DNA of 64,000 nt. It comes from Pycnopodia helianthoides (lineage: Eukaryota; Echinodermata; Asteroidea; Forcipulatida; Asteriidae). The notes under the pieces were generated by a model. That model searched no databases. It worked only from the letters and a program-made list of their open reading frames with translations, and was not told the origin of the DNA. Position 1 is the first letter of the stretch; each line of letters opens with the position of its first letter. The stretch is from contig JASTWB010000057.1 in the NCBI GenBank assembly GCA_032158295.1, positions 22,764 to 86,763 on the forward strand. The letters run 5' to 3'. Below, piece by piece: positions 46,801 through 59,000 of the stretch. A program made the translations under genes and the position numbers.

Positions 46801-49800
46801 TGTTGACAGCAGTTGATCACTTTCATTGTTGCGTTCTTGAGCTGCAGATTTGTTCCTGTTCTCGACTGTAATGATTGAGAAAAGGTACTATAGTCAGTCA
46901 AACAACTCTGAATCAAGAGAAGACCTTCCACACCCGCCAGTTTTGTCGCCCAGATCAACTTCAGAGCACCCAGTCTTTTGCAGTCAGTCAGACAGCTGAC
47001 TTGTATATCTACCCGGACATACCACCGTGTAGCATGCACTGGTATGCACCTACTGAGCTACACTTCATTTCACCCATACAAAGAGTGACAGAAGGTACTG
47101 GAATTTGGGCTTATACTCTTCCTTTTGATATTCAAACAAAACAGCATTGAATATCTGGTGCCTAATTTCTTAATGTCTGATGACGTCATGTTTTGAATTT
47201 CACTCTGAAAGAAAATGAGTGCATCACAAAATTGAATTGAACCTTAACAGCCCCTCTTTAATGTTAGATAAATTTGTGCTAAAATTGGGCCCTAGTTGCT
47301 GCTAATGATCCTAAGCCCTGTTCAAATCAGCACAGTATATAAGACCAGATACTGAAGTACCCGCTACGTACCAGTCGTTGAACCACAACAGTCTGCAATT
47401 AAAGAAACAGAAATTTCAATCAGACCCTCAACATATGAAGCTTTGCATAGTGTAAGAACAAAAGAACTGGTTAAGTTTGTGGGTAACAACCTGTGAACAA
47501 ATCTCTTTTGGAAAGAAGTGTTGATTTTGAAAAGATATGTGGTTTGTTAACCAGTAAACGCTGGAAGACATGTATCAAACAAAAAACACAAAGCCCGTTT
47601 TAAAGTTGTACATGGGATGGTGCCGAATAACATTTATACATGACAGACCCTGTTTCGCATCACTTGCCCCTTACAAAGAGGAGAAAGGGTAGTGGAAATC
47701 ATGCTTAAAAATCTCCCTTTTTTAAGACAGCCATCATTTTGGACCAAATGTTGTATTCGTAAAGGGAGGTAAGTCCAAGATTCCACCCTGCCATGGCCAG
47801 GGCTAACAGCCAAGGTTTGGCCGATAATAGTGAACACAAATCTCATTTTCTTGAACACGTTGAAAGAAAAAAAGAAATCACGGTGCCTTTTTGAGACCGT
47901 TTTGTTGTCTTTAGTAATAGTTTAATGGTGATTACGTTTTTCTCTCTCAACAACAAAAATCATTATTTTAGAAATTCCGAAAATTATTCCTGCGGGTGAG
48001 CACAGAAAAAAAAAAAAGGAAACCCCAGCAATCAAGAAAAAGTTGTCTCAACATTTGAAATTGAAGCTTGTCTCTCCCCCTTCAAAAGAGATTTAATCAC
48101 TTGGTTGTACATAAAACCAGTATATAAAACCAGTACCTGCCTTTATCCTTATGGATAAAAGACATGAGACCAGTCCAGTACGTATGATGTACTTATTTGT
48201 AAGCCCACAAGTCACTATAGTTCAAAATTGTTTAGGAAATTTACTTAAGGGTCAGTTTACTTTAAAATATAACAACGCCAGCAGAGTGCACCCATGGGAA
48301 ATTATCAAGGCATTGATATCAACAACTTGTTGAACTGGGTGAGATTTTTTTGAGTTTTGCAATAACCAAGAGCAAGTAGGCAATTGCCTCTGTTAAAAAT
48401 CAGGCCTGCACTTACAAACATTTCACCAGCTGGCAATGGTCTTTCTAACTATAACAAACAGGTGGCATAATTGGGAAAAATGACACCAGTCATCAAGATG
48501 ATATTTACTGCAAAAATTACAATTAGAGTTGTTTGCTGTATCTGAAACAGAACATATCAAAAGCAGTCGTTTTATTTTCTTGTAATAACGAGAGCAGTGT
48601 ATTGAGTGATTTAATTGATTTCTGAAACTTAAAAGCTATCCCAGGCTTTAAAAACCCAACAGGACACCCTGCCCAAGTTTGAAGCTTACAAAAGGATAAA
48701 GATAGTTTTTGTAGTGTCTTGGCCTGGGTTTGGGTCCTTTTCTTCCTCACGTATGTGCAGAGTAGTATAATATTAGGTATAGATAATCGGGAGGCTTGAA
48801 GTTGAAGACCACCAACAGACAAATGACAAGTTGGACGCAAGTAATGATGTCTCTTAAAGGCACTGGACACTATTGGTAATTACTAAAAAATAATTATTAG
48901 CATAAAACCTTACTTGGTAACGAGTAATGGTGAGATGTTGACAGTATAAAACATTGTGAGAAACGGCTCCCTCTGAAGTGACATAGTTTTCGAGAAAGAA
49001 GTAATTTTCCACGAATTTGATTTTGAGACCTCAGAATTAGAATTTGAGGTCTCGAAATCAACCATCTGAAAGCACACAACTTTGTGTGACAAGGGTGTTT
49101 TTTCTTTCATAGTTATCTCGCAACTTCGACGACCAATTGAGCTCAAGTTTTTACAGGTTTGTTATTTTATCCATATGTTGAGATACACCAAGTGAGAAGA
49201 CTGGTCTTTGACAATTACCAATAGTGTCCAGTGTCTTTAAAAAAATTACTGTTTTATTAAGAGCTCTCTGCTCGAGCTCTACTATCTTACCCAAACTGTC
49301 CCTTATCCTTACACTCCTTTATTTTATTCCTATCATTGTTATTAATCATCTTCTAAATCAAAATATTATTAATTAGAAACCAACCGCGCACACGCTCGCG
49401 CTTAGCAAGTAGCTCGCGCTTTGCAATTAGCTCGCACTTTGCGGTTGATTCTCTTACAGATCACTACATTTTAAAAGACTTTGCCAAGAGCAGAGAGGGG
49501 TCTGGACCCCCTAGATCCGCACCTATTTAGACAGGCATAGAATAACACTCCTTTACATTGATGTAGACTTCCCTGATTTCCGCTGTAGCTTACCTGTATT
49601 TGTTGATTGACCATTCTCAGTAGATTCTGAATCAACATGGAACACAAAAACACATAAAAGTAAACTATTAGCATTGAAAATGTAACTTTGACTATTGAGC
49701 TTTGTTATCCAACGTCTGGTTCCTTGAGCTAGGTTGCATGTTGTGAAGCCAGAACTGTTTAGAAGCACTCTTCAATTTTACCATGAAGTCAGATCTACAT

Positions 49801-51224
49801 TTCCAATCCTAGTGTTTGGTAGCTCTATGTAAACACTACACATCTATGCATTCTGACATGTTGCTTATATTAGATTAAAGCAATGTCATCAGGGAAAAGG
49901 TATTTCCAAACAGGTGAGTGAATCATCTACCTTTTTCTTGTTGTTTCAGCTGTTGTTGCTTTGGAGTAAGATTTGCAACTTTGCATTGTTGGTAAACGAT
50001 CTTGAAACTAAGGTCTGTGGTGACATCATTGTGAAAATATCTCTAGTCTTATTATAAGAACAACAAAAATGGAAATATTCAGTTATTACACACCAAGGTG
50101 TCATCTCAAACCTTAAAGCAGGTTTACTTTTTGACTGAGTACAACACACATGTACCAATTACCGCTGAGTTTAAGGGTGGTGGAGCAATACTCAAGTATG
50201 ATTACTTTGGCACTTTGAGTAAAAATCCTTACTATATTAACTAAACTAATACCTGTTGTAGATGACTTCCCTCTGCACAGCTTGACACACCAAAATGTTG
50301 TCTCCACAACACCATCTACCTTTAAAAAATAATTAAGCAAATCATAAAAGAAAGATTGATGGAACATCTGCAGGGCTTGAATTATAAGATAATCTCCACT
50401 GGCGCACGTGTAGTGGCCGAGTGGTCTAGTTCACCGGACCCAAGCTCTGGTGTTGTCAGCAGCACAGAGTGGGTTCTTGAGCAAGGCACTTAACCATAAT
50501 TGCTTCGTAAAAAGTTGGGAAGGTAGTGCATTCTGCTCTACCAGCCAGGCTCCTAGTGGATACCCATGCCTACATCATTACGGACTGTGAAGGGGGTAAC
50601 CCTGTTTCAGCCCCAGGAGTAGGTGGCAACGAGCCCCTGGTGTCAGTTGATTTGGGTCAACAGCCCAAATCAGTTAAGTGTAGCCCGCACCTTGAAGTGG
50701 CCGTTCGGCCTTGTGAGTAAGGCAATATCTCATTTAAAACATTTTTTTAAAAACTTGACACAAGAAAAACTATAGTTAGTAAACTTGAAGGTACAACCAT
50801 GTATAAAACTCTTTTGGGAGAAGTTTTGGCTCTGAGAAGAGCCGGTGTGATCTCGATATTTTGAACAGTGTACTCTGCTCATCTTCAGGAGACTTTAGAC
50901 ACTGATGATGGAACGGATGTGCCGCATCCATCACCGTGCCGAAATAAAGTGCAAGTTGTAATTGATCATTGATGATCGATAACACTTACCGCTGGAAGAC
51001 ATGTATGTTGAGCGCATTTTAGGCTGAGCACGGAAACAATTTGGGAACTCCAAGCAGTAAGTGGTCTAGGACAATCATCGATCTATAGATTTATATAATA
51101 GATACCATGTAGATGAAAAAATCTACTTACATATTGCTATTAAGATGCCAATTAGTACTGACAGACCAATACCCCCTACGGTTATGATACCAATACCACC
51201 ACCAAATGTTATTGTTGCAGCCAT
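44128..51224 (-). CDS. candidate single-pass membrane protein with an array of symmetric phase-1 small exons
   Basis: Nine minus-strand exons join in consistent phase: 51131-51224 (ATG, then a glycine/isoleucine-rich membrane segment GIGIITVGGIGLSVLIGILI); 50253-50319 (CRWCCGDNILVC); 49931-50040 (FKIVYQQCKVANLTPKQQQL); 49594-49626 (33 bp); 47372-47392 (21 bp); 46794-46865 (72 bp); 45134-45211 (78 bp); 44634-44723 and 44128-44217 (90 bp each, SAPPVSMVTTADVSRESAP). From 49.6 kb on every exon is phase 1-1, so exons can be added or skipped without changing frame. The tail is Ser/Thr/Glu/Gln-rich and likely disordered. No signal peptide is evident, so the segment may be a signal anchor. Family not recognised. 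The first exon's start and the 3' end are uncertain. Confidence 0.5.
47540..48350. other. intron sequence, possible LINE relic
   Basis: Plus strand 47580-47640 translates to KARFKVVHGMVPNNI, weakly like a LINE C-terminal region, but frames break immediately. I would not call a gene. No other structure is visible up to 48850. Confidence 0.25.
48854..49240. mobile_element. complete TTAA-flanked MITE (piggyBac-like ends)
   Basis: TTAA at both ends (48854-48857 and 49237-49240), with 28-bp inverted ends TTAAAGGCACTGGACACTAT... and ...ATAGTGTCCAGTGTCTTTAA differing at one base. The interior contains an inverted pair 'gaccctcagaattag/atttgaggtctcgaaatca' but no gene. TTAA duplication is the piggyBac signature. 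Partial relatives lie at 12830-12960, 16640-16910, 17740-17990 and 24968-25165. It is in an intron of the candidate membrane-protein gene. Confidence 0.87.
50400..50735 (+). mobile_element. tRNA-derived SINE, type B
   Basis: It starts 'gtagtggccgagtggtctag', has 'cagagtgggttcttgagcaa' (the B-box segment is shortened), then 'gggaaggtagtgcattctgc', 'cagccccaggagtaggtggc' and 'ccttgaagtggccgttcgg'. Same body as 12225-12560. It lies in an intron of the membrane-protein candidate. Confidence 0.82.
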
Positions 51225-51714
51225 CACTTTACAGGTAGATGATCCAACATGGACAGAAGAAGCTCAACTACAATGAGAACCCTGCAACAATGTGAACACA
51301 AAGTAATGGAGATTGATTAAAAACATTGTTAATAACTAATGAAGATTTGCATGAATAGTCTCTTTTTTGTAAACATTGTAAATTTGATCTATTAGCCCTC
51401 CTACTGTCAGTGACTCTTGGCAACAGTTGACCAACCATTTGAAACAATTCGACTGCCAAGGTTGTGTACGGTGGCACAACTGTGCACAGAACTAACTGTG
51501 TACTGTGTACATGCGTTCCCTCATGGTATCATAATATTGCAGGCTGGCATAGTTTATCTATAATTCAAAACCACAGTGAATGGTATTGAATGGTCAGACA
51601 GCAAGAGGGTTAAGAGGCCTATTTGTTAACGTTTTGCGAAGCAAATCTGTGCTTCTTGCGATGACCATAATCCTCCTTTCCAAGGGTTACAAAATTTAAT
51701 TAAAACTGACACTG

Positions 51715-51870
51715 TCCATGGCTTGCATATTGCAATCAGGGGGAATTTGTCCAACAATCAGGGAGAAATTCCCAATTACAATCAACATGATCAGTGATGA
51801 TAGGAAAAAAGTTTCCATAATCAGGGAGATTTTCAAGTTTGTTCATCGGAACATGGAAAGATTGGTTTAT
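51715..51870. repeat. dispersed repeat 'aatcagggagaaattcc'
   Basis: 'caatcagggagaaattccca', 'aagtttccataatcagggag' and 'tttgttcatcggaacatgga' parallel 41320-41450. Non-coding. Confidence 0.6.
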
Positions 51871-51974
51871 AAATTTTCAGTGAATGGGACCTGGACCTCT
51901 GTGTGTAATGTCAAGTTGCGTCTTATAATGGCGGTGCGATTTATACAAAGGAAATTACGGTAATGGTTTACAAG

Positions 51975-52534
51975 TAGACCCAGTTACTGGTAAAATAACA
52001 AATATGGCGCTTGCTGCGCTCGCAAAGGTCTACCGAACAAACTGGTACTCCGCGCGCAGCAACGCTGGTCCCGGCAACTGTAGGTTGGTTTTGTACACAC
52101 ATCATGTGACTCCAGCGCCATATTTGTTATAACACTCACACTGTTTGAAGAGGACTGGGAATGACCGGAAGAATTTATTGCTTTTTAACAATTTTAAATT
52201 TGTGGAGTGGATTTTCTTGACCCATGCAACGCTCAATGAGATTCCAAGGAACACGTAGAGCCTAATTTTGGCGAGATCCGATTTCAAATGAGAACTCCAG
52301 GTGCAGAAACGTAAATGAAAAAAAGTTTTGTATTGTAGTTTGTACATGGACCTCTATGAGGTTCATGGAACCTCATAATTCTAGGAGTAGCGCTTAGCCA
52401 TAACAGCGATCATCGAACGTGCACAAACGCGCCGAGTTGTCCTATCCAGTCAGTATAATGTAGATCAATGAGTACGACCGATAAAAGTCAAAATTTTTCG
52501 AAAAAAGAGTACAGCGCCCCAGTAACTGGGTCTA
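51975..52534. mobile_element. ~560-bp MITE with TAGACCCAGTTACTGG ends
   Basis: Left TAGACCCAGTTACTGG and right CCAGTAACTGGGTCTA are exact inverted repeats on TA. The same ends define 31036-31239, which is much shorter, so this is a longer member or carries an insertion. The inside has a segment (52255-52370) related to 55645-55765. Confidence 0.8.
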
Positions 52535-52539
52535 GTTTA

Positions 52540-53870
52540 CAAAGTGCTGTGGGGCAACATGCGGCCTAGCCCGGGTTGGACTTCTCCGTTGCATACAATG
52601 CGACGGAGTCCAGGGTATACTAGTATAAAGTAGCTATGTTAGAGGTAGCGCGATACTGACATTTCCTATTCTGGCCGCACACAAAAAAGAGGTTTTTCAA
52701 ATTAATGTTGCTTCAAACTGACATGCTGTCTGAGATTCAAATTACTCCTGTAGGTCAATAAAACTCTCTTCTTTCATAATCTCTTTGAAAAGGGGCAAAA
52801 CTTTACCTCACTTTTTCACACATCAACAAAATTCAGAGATGGTCACCGACGCGACGACCGCGAGCTTAGCCATTTTTGAACTTTTTTGAGAAATAAATTA
52901 GCTCTGACCGTTTTCAGTTATACCGCCCTCTCTTGACTTCTAATAAAAAAATACTGCCATCTATGGATAGAGAGAGGATTGGAAAGTCTACGGTGCTTTT
53001 TTCCCCGTCTCAATCGGTGAATAAACAAGGTTTTTACGTAATTTTTTACCGTTTTTGGCCAAATTTTGACTAAACTTCATATTTTTAAGGAATTTATACA
53101 TTCAGCGACGGCGGGGTATGCTGTCAAACCTACATCAGTAGAATCCTTGTCCATTTTTGAGTAAGAAAAGTTGGGTTTTGTTCCGGCGCGAGGTCGCGCA
53201 TTTTTTTTATGGAGGTTTTAATTCAATCACGGCACTCGGTAAAATCTCATTTTTAACCTTTGAGTGCACGTTAGAGATAGGGCTGAAATGTTTAGCAGTC
53301 CGGGGGGTCTTAATTTAACAATCTCTTTTACCTCAGTTGGCGACCAGAAGAGTACCTCGTGTATGGTGTCTTTTGAAAGGCATAACTCATTAACGAAATC
53401 ACCTATGACAGTGGCGTTTGCACCATTGAATTTCTCCTGAAGAGACCTATAACTTGATGTCTAATTTTAATATATTTGAAAAAAGGAAATTTTTTACTAT
53501 AATATAGCTATATAAAGGTAATCTACCATTGCGAAAAAGTTTCCAACAAATAATTATCATATTTATACCTGATGGAGGAAGCTCAAGCTTCGTTCACATA
53601 TTCCTTATGTCCGGAATTCCAAGCCGGCTGGGTTCAGAAGTGTTAACTTTATCCTTGGGTGACATTATTTGAGAAAATAAAATGAAAATTGCTATCCCTC
53701 TTGTTCGCTCGTCCCCAGCATGGGCAAACGTATCGTTAACGTTAATGCTCAGTCCCACGCTCAGTCCCATCATGCATCACACTCACACTGCAAGCACTGC
53801 ACGCATGACGTACATCCTGAACAAGAATCTGTGCAAGCTGATTAGCCCATCCCAGCGGTCCTGGGGTCGA
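52540..53870. other. no gene recognised
   Basis: Short pieces of SINE-like text at 52541-52570 ('gtgctgtggggcaacatgcg'), then ordinary sequence. No exon-like segment with both splice sites and homology was found. Confidence 0.4.
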
Positions 53871-54151
53871 TTTCACAAAGCACTAAGATTCATCGTAAGA
53901 TGAGTTATTAGTATTACCATAGTGATTTGTATTGTGACATCACTCTTTGCTAAGCAACTGCGATGGATTTGCAGTTACGATCAGTCTGAACTCTTTGTGA
54001 ATAGAAATCGAGCCCAGGATAGGCCGCTGGGGCCGAGCGAATCCCTCTTGTAACTTCCGGACTAACTCGCTTGTGAAGAATTGCAAGATCGATCACCCCT
54101 GGAAACGAGGTTGACCACGTTCGTTCGTGCAGCAAGTTCTTCCTGTGACGG

Positions 54152-54325
54152 CCGGGGATGTTATACATGTCGGGGATGTTATACATGTCGGGGAATGTGA
54201 TGTTATACATGTCGGGGATGTTATACATGTCGGGGATGTTATACATGTCGGGGATGTTATACATGTCGGGGATGTTATACATGTCGGGGATGTTATACAT
54301 GTCGGGGATGTTATACATGTCGGGC
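54152..54325. repeat. 18-bp minisatellite, about 10 copies
   Basis: The unit CGGGGATGTTATACATGT is repeated head to tail, one copy being enlarged to 24 bp ('cggggaatgtgatgttatac..'). Because 18 and 24 are multiples of three, several frames stay open on both strands (DMYNIP, PTCITS, GDVIHV, MLYMSG repeats). These are by-products. Confidence 0.95.
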
Positions 54326-54584
54326 ATGCGCGCATATAGCCACGCGGGCAATTGGTACACGATGACAACAACGATAGTACAAAACTCCGACTTATTTTCT
54401 GAAATAATGTCATCCATGAATATAATTATTATTTGTGGAATCATCAAAAGTGTATTTTATGACACAAAGAATAAGTGGAGGAATTTCCAGCTTCTTACTG
54501 AGGTACAAGTATTTTTAAACATTAGTTGAACATTTTTTCGCATCGTAGAGAAGCTTTAATACCCAGGACTGATGTCCTACCACG

Positions 54585-55025
54585 GCTATATGCAGCCAAT
54601 CAAACCAGGAACACCGAGTTGAACCCCCTTCTCTTTGCGACAAAGTGCACTGGGTTTACTTACGTGCATGAAACGACACAAAGGCTTTACGTCCAATCCG
54701 AAGGACACAGCAATGAGCAAGTTCGGGTAGGCGACTAGATTTGACCAAACTGTTACGTAGCTCTTGAATTGACCACAGTCGACCATGCTCCAGTGCATGG
54801 TTCAATTTATTAAATTGTCAATCTCCCTGTGCTCTATGGTTTCTGGTTAGTCTAGTCGGTCCAATCAAGTTTAGTCGCCACCCGAACTTGCTCATTAATG
54901 GTTCAAAGCAGTTATTAAGCGTCTTGCTAAAGACACAAGTGTCACAACCGGGACTTAAACCCGCACTCTGCTGATCAGAAACACCAGAGAGGGAGTCCTG
55001 CGTTCTTATCCGCTCGGCTGCATCA
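54585..55025 (-). mobile_element. type C SINE interrupted by a MITE
   Basis: On the minus strand: the tRNA-like head (about 55020-54940, B box GGGTTTAAGTCCCGG) and 'acacttgtgtctttagcaag', then, beyond 54893, a foreign block, then the SINE body again ('gtcctt cggattggacgtaa', 'attggctgcatat'). The block 54714-54893 has inverted ends GAGCAAGTTCGGGTAGGCGA / TCGCCACCCGAACTTGCTC. Comparison with the uninterrupted copy at 13455-13860 shows the insertion point. Confidence 0.82.
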
Positions 55026-55029
55026 AACA

Positions 55030-56070
55030 AACACTATGAAATGGGTGTCTCATTACAACGTTTCATGACATCATCAGAAATTGTAGACCGTTAAAACCTG
55101 AACAATGGTTTCTGCCTGTCCTAGGTTGCAGCATGGTTGCATGCAAGGGTTGTAATATTTTTCATCTACTGATGAAAAATTTGCCATAGAAATATATACA
55201 ATAAATGCCACTTACACTAAACATATGTTGTTTATTATTAATGTTCGTTTTGTTAAAATATACGTGTACTTCGCAGTACATTGTACAATGATTATTGGAT
55301 TTGTTTCTGGAGCTTCGAACTGTCCAAGAATCGAATGGGATTATTTTCAATGAACACGGGTAAAGCATTGGTGGCACTACCCCTAAATTGTCCCCACCCC
55401 ACATTTGTTTTCAAAAGGTGATGCCAAATTAGGATTCTGAATGGCGGAGACAATTTTTAGATTTTTGCAATTTGTTTTTTAACAGTTTAAGGAGTGAGTT
55501 TATTTACCCACCTGAGCTCCTTCAGTATACTTACCTATTAAAAGTATTAGTAGTAATACTAAACAATACAGTAGTACTTCTGTTCCTTGTTCTGTGGCTG
55601 CTCTGACTGGGACTAGAGCTCGGACTAGAGAGCCTAGGCTAAGGACAAGGTTGGCGAGATCCGGTTTCAAAATAGAACTTGAGTGTACATAGGTGCATAA
55701 ACGCGAAGAGCAAAAAGTTTCGAATAGGATTTTGAACATGATAATTGATATGATGTTCATGAGGGGGAAAGAGGAATGAACCTCTATCATAATATAATTC
55801 ATAGAATAGTTCTAATTATGTTACCTGTCCCATCATCATGATCCACCCCAACTTGACAATCAAAGTCCTAACTACCCAACTATAGTTGGGACATGGATGA
55901 AGGCTTCCTCCATATGGTTGGGACAATTGTCAATGAGTTGGGACGGAACAATCACACATGCCTGCCGTGTGACATGCACCGTGGTCAGAAACAGGCTGGT
56001 TTGAACAATTCTAAATAAACTTAAACTTTAAGTTGAAGGCTTAACATTTTAGATCATACCCTTACTGTCC
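55030..56070. other. no gene recognised
   Basis: 55645-55765 is a repeat shared with 52255-52370 ('ggcgagatccggtttcaaa'). 55870-55945 holds several 'gttgggaca' motifs. Nothing coding is supported between here and the terminal satellite. Confidence 0.4.
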
Positions 56071-56079
56071 ACACTACAG

Positions 56080-59000
56080 CCTAAATCAAAAAGTGATGGG
56101 GCCTCAAGACGGCGCGCCACCTCGTGCCGAGTAATGGCAAGAAATAAGTTTAGTTTGGGGAGACCATAACTCATAAACTAAGCATGCTAGAGAGACAAAA
56201 GTTGCACCATAATCTACCTTGTATAGTCACTCGTCCGAAAATCCAACTTTTATGGTCACTTTTCTGGCATCTCCAGACCGGAAATCACAGGCATCCTTGC
56301 TAAAGCTTGCCAACTTGAATTCTTGGACTCCGAGCTGCAACAGAAGGTATTCACGTTAAAATCACCCTTACATCAATGCCCCATTTTTTCAAGCTTACAC
56401 CCTTGGATAGCCCCATACAAGGGCTCTCTTCAGGTCCAAACGCCGTGGCTAAAACAATTTTGTTAGCGACGCCAGTGGCTAAGACAGTAGGCCTACCCCA
56501 CGCCAAAATGAAAAAGTGACAGGCCTCAAGGTGACGCGCCACCTCGTGCCGAGTAATGACAAGAAACAAGTTTAGTTGGGGGGGGGGGACCCTAACTCAT
56601 GAACTAAGCATGCTACAGAGACAAAAGTCCTCGCGAAAGCTTGCCAACTTGAATTCTTGGACTCCGAGCTGCAACACAAGGTATTCAGGTTAAAATCACC
56701 CTCACATCAATGCCAGATTTTTTCAAGCTTACACCCTTGGATAGCCCAATACAAGGGCTCTCTTCAGGTCCAAACGCCGTGGCTGAGCGAATTTTGTAAG
56801 CGACGCCAGTGGCTAAGATAGTAGGCCTACCCCATGCCAAAATCAAAAAGTAACAAGGCCTCAAGACGGCGCACCACCTCATGCCGAGTAATGGCAAGAA
56901 ATAAGTTAAGTTTGGGGGGGGGGACCATAACTCATGAACTAAGCATGCTAGAGAGACAAAATTTGCACCATAATCTACCTTGTAAAGACATTTGTCCGAA
57001 AATGCAACTTTTATGGTCCCTTTTCTGGCATCTCCAGACCGGAAATCACAGGCGAGCGGGGGTACAACAAAGTGCTCGCAAAAGTTTGCCAACTTGAATT
57101 CTTGGACTCCGAGCTGCAACGCAAGGTAAGCACATTAAAATCACCCCCACATCAATGCCCGATTTTTTTCAAGCTTACATCCTTAAATAGCCCCACACGA
57201 GGGCTCTCTTCAGGTCCAAACGCCGTGGCTGAGCGAATTTTGTAAGCGACGCCAGTGGCTAAGATAGTAGGCCTACCCCACGCCAAAATCAAAAAGTGCC
57301 GGGGCCTCAAGACGGCGCGCCACCTCGTGCCGAAGTAATGGCAAGAAATAAGTTTAGTTGGGGGAAACCCTAACTCATGAACTGAGCATGCTAGAGAGAC
57401 AAAATTTGCACCATAATCTACCTTGTATAGTCACTCGTCCAAAAATCCGACTTTTGTGGTCCCTTTTTTGGCATCTCCAGACCGGAAATCACAGGCGAGC
57501 AGGGGTACTACAAAGTGCTCGCAAAAGTTTGAGAACTTGAATTCTTGGACTCCGAGCTGCAACGCAAGGTAAGCACGTTAAAATCACCCCCACATCAGTG
57601 CCAGATTTTTTCAAGCTTACACCCTTGGATAGCCCCACACGAGGGCTCTCTTCAGGTCCAAACGCCGTGGCTGAGCTAATTTTGTAAGCGACGCCAGTGG
57701 CTAAGATAGTAGGCCTACCCCAAGCCAAAATCAAAAAGTGCCGGGGCCTCAAGACGGCGTGCCACCTCGTGCCGAAGTAATGGCAAGAAATAAGTTAAGT
57801 TGGGGGGGGGGACCATAACTCATGAACAAAGCATGCTAGAGAGACAAAATTTGCCCCATAATCTACCTTGTAAAGTCATTTGTCCGAAATTGCAACTTTT
57901 ATGGTCCCTTTTCTGGCATCTCCAGACCGGAAATCACAGGCGAGCGGGGGTACTACAAAGTCCTCGCGAAAGCTTGCCAACTTGAATTCTTGGACTCCGA
58001 GATGCAACACAAGGTAAGCACGTTAGGTCACCCCCACATCAATGCCCGATTTTTTCGAGCTTACACCCTTGGATAGCCCCATACAAGGGCTCTCTTCAGG
58101 TCCAAACGCCGTGGCTGAGCGAATTTTGTAAGCGACGCCAGTGGCTAAGATAGTAGGCCTGCCCCACGCCAAAATCAAAAAGTGACGGGGCCTCAAGATG
58201 GCGCGCCACCTCGTGCCGAGGAATGGCAAGAAATAAGTTAAGTTTGGGGGGGGGGACCATAACTCATGAACTAAGCATGCTAGAGAGACAAAATTTGCAC
58301 CATAATCTACCTTGTAAAGTCATTTGTCCGAAAATGCAACTTTTATGGTCCCTTTTCTGGCATCTCCAGACCGGAAATCACAGGCGAGCGGGGGTACTAC
58401 AAAGTGCTCGCAAAAGTTTGCCAACTTGAATTCTTGGACTCCGAGCTGCAACGCAAGGTAAGCGCATTAAAATCACCCCCACATCAATGCCCGATTTTTT
58501 CAAGCTTACATCCTTAAATAGCCCCACACGAGGGCTCTCTTCAGGTCCAAACGCCGTGGCTGAGCGAATTTTGTAAGCGACGCCAGTGGCTAAGATAGTA
58601 GGCCTACCCCACGCCAAAATCAAAAAGTGCCGGGCCTCAAGACGGCGCGCCACCTCGTGCCGAAGTAATGGCAAGAAATAAGTTTAGTTGGGGGAAACCC
58701 TAACTCATGAACTGAGCATGCTAGAGAGAAAAAATTTGCACCATAATCTACCTTGGATAGTCACTCGTCCAAAAATCCGACTTTTGTGGTCCCTTTTTTA
58801 GCATCTCCAGACCGGAAATCACAGGCAAGCAGGGGTACTACAAAGTGCTCGCAAAAGTTTGCCAACTTGAATTCTTGGACTCCGAGCTGCAACGCAAGGT
58901 AAGCACGTTAAAATGACCCCCACATCAGTGCCCGATTTTTACAAGCTTACACCCTTGGATAGCCCCACACAGGGCTCTCTTCAGGTCCAAAACGCCGTGG

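Noticed and set aside
53950..54529. Long open frames on both strands with DMYNIP, PTCITS, GDVIHV or MLYMSG repeats
   Set aside because: All arise from the 18-bp minisatellite, whose period is a multiple of three. Being open in several frames at once argues against coding.
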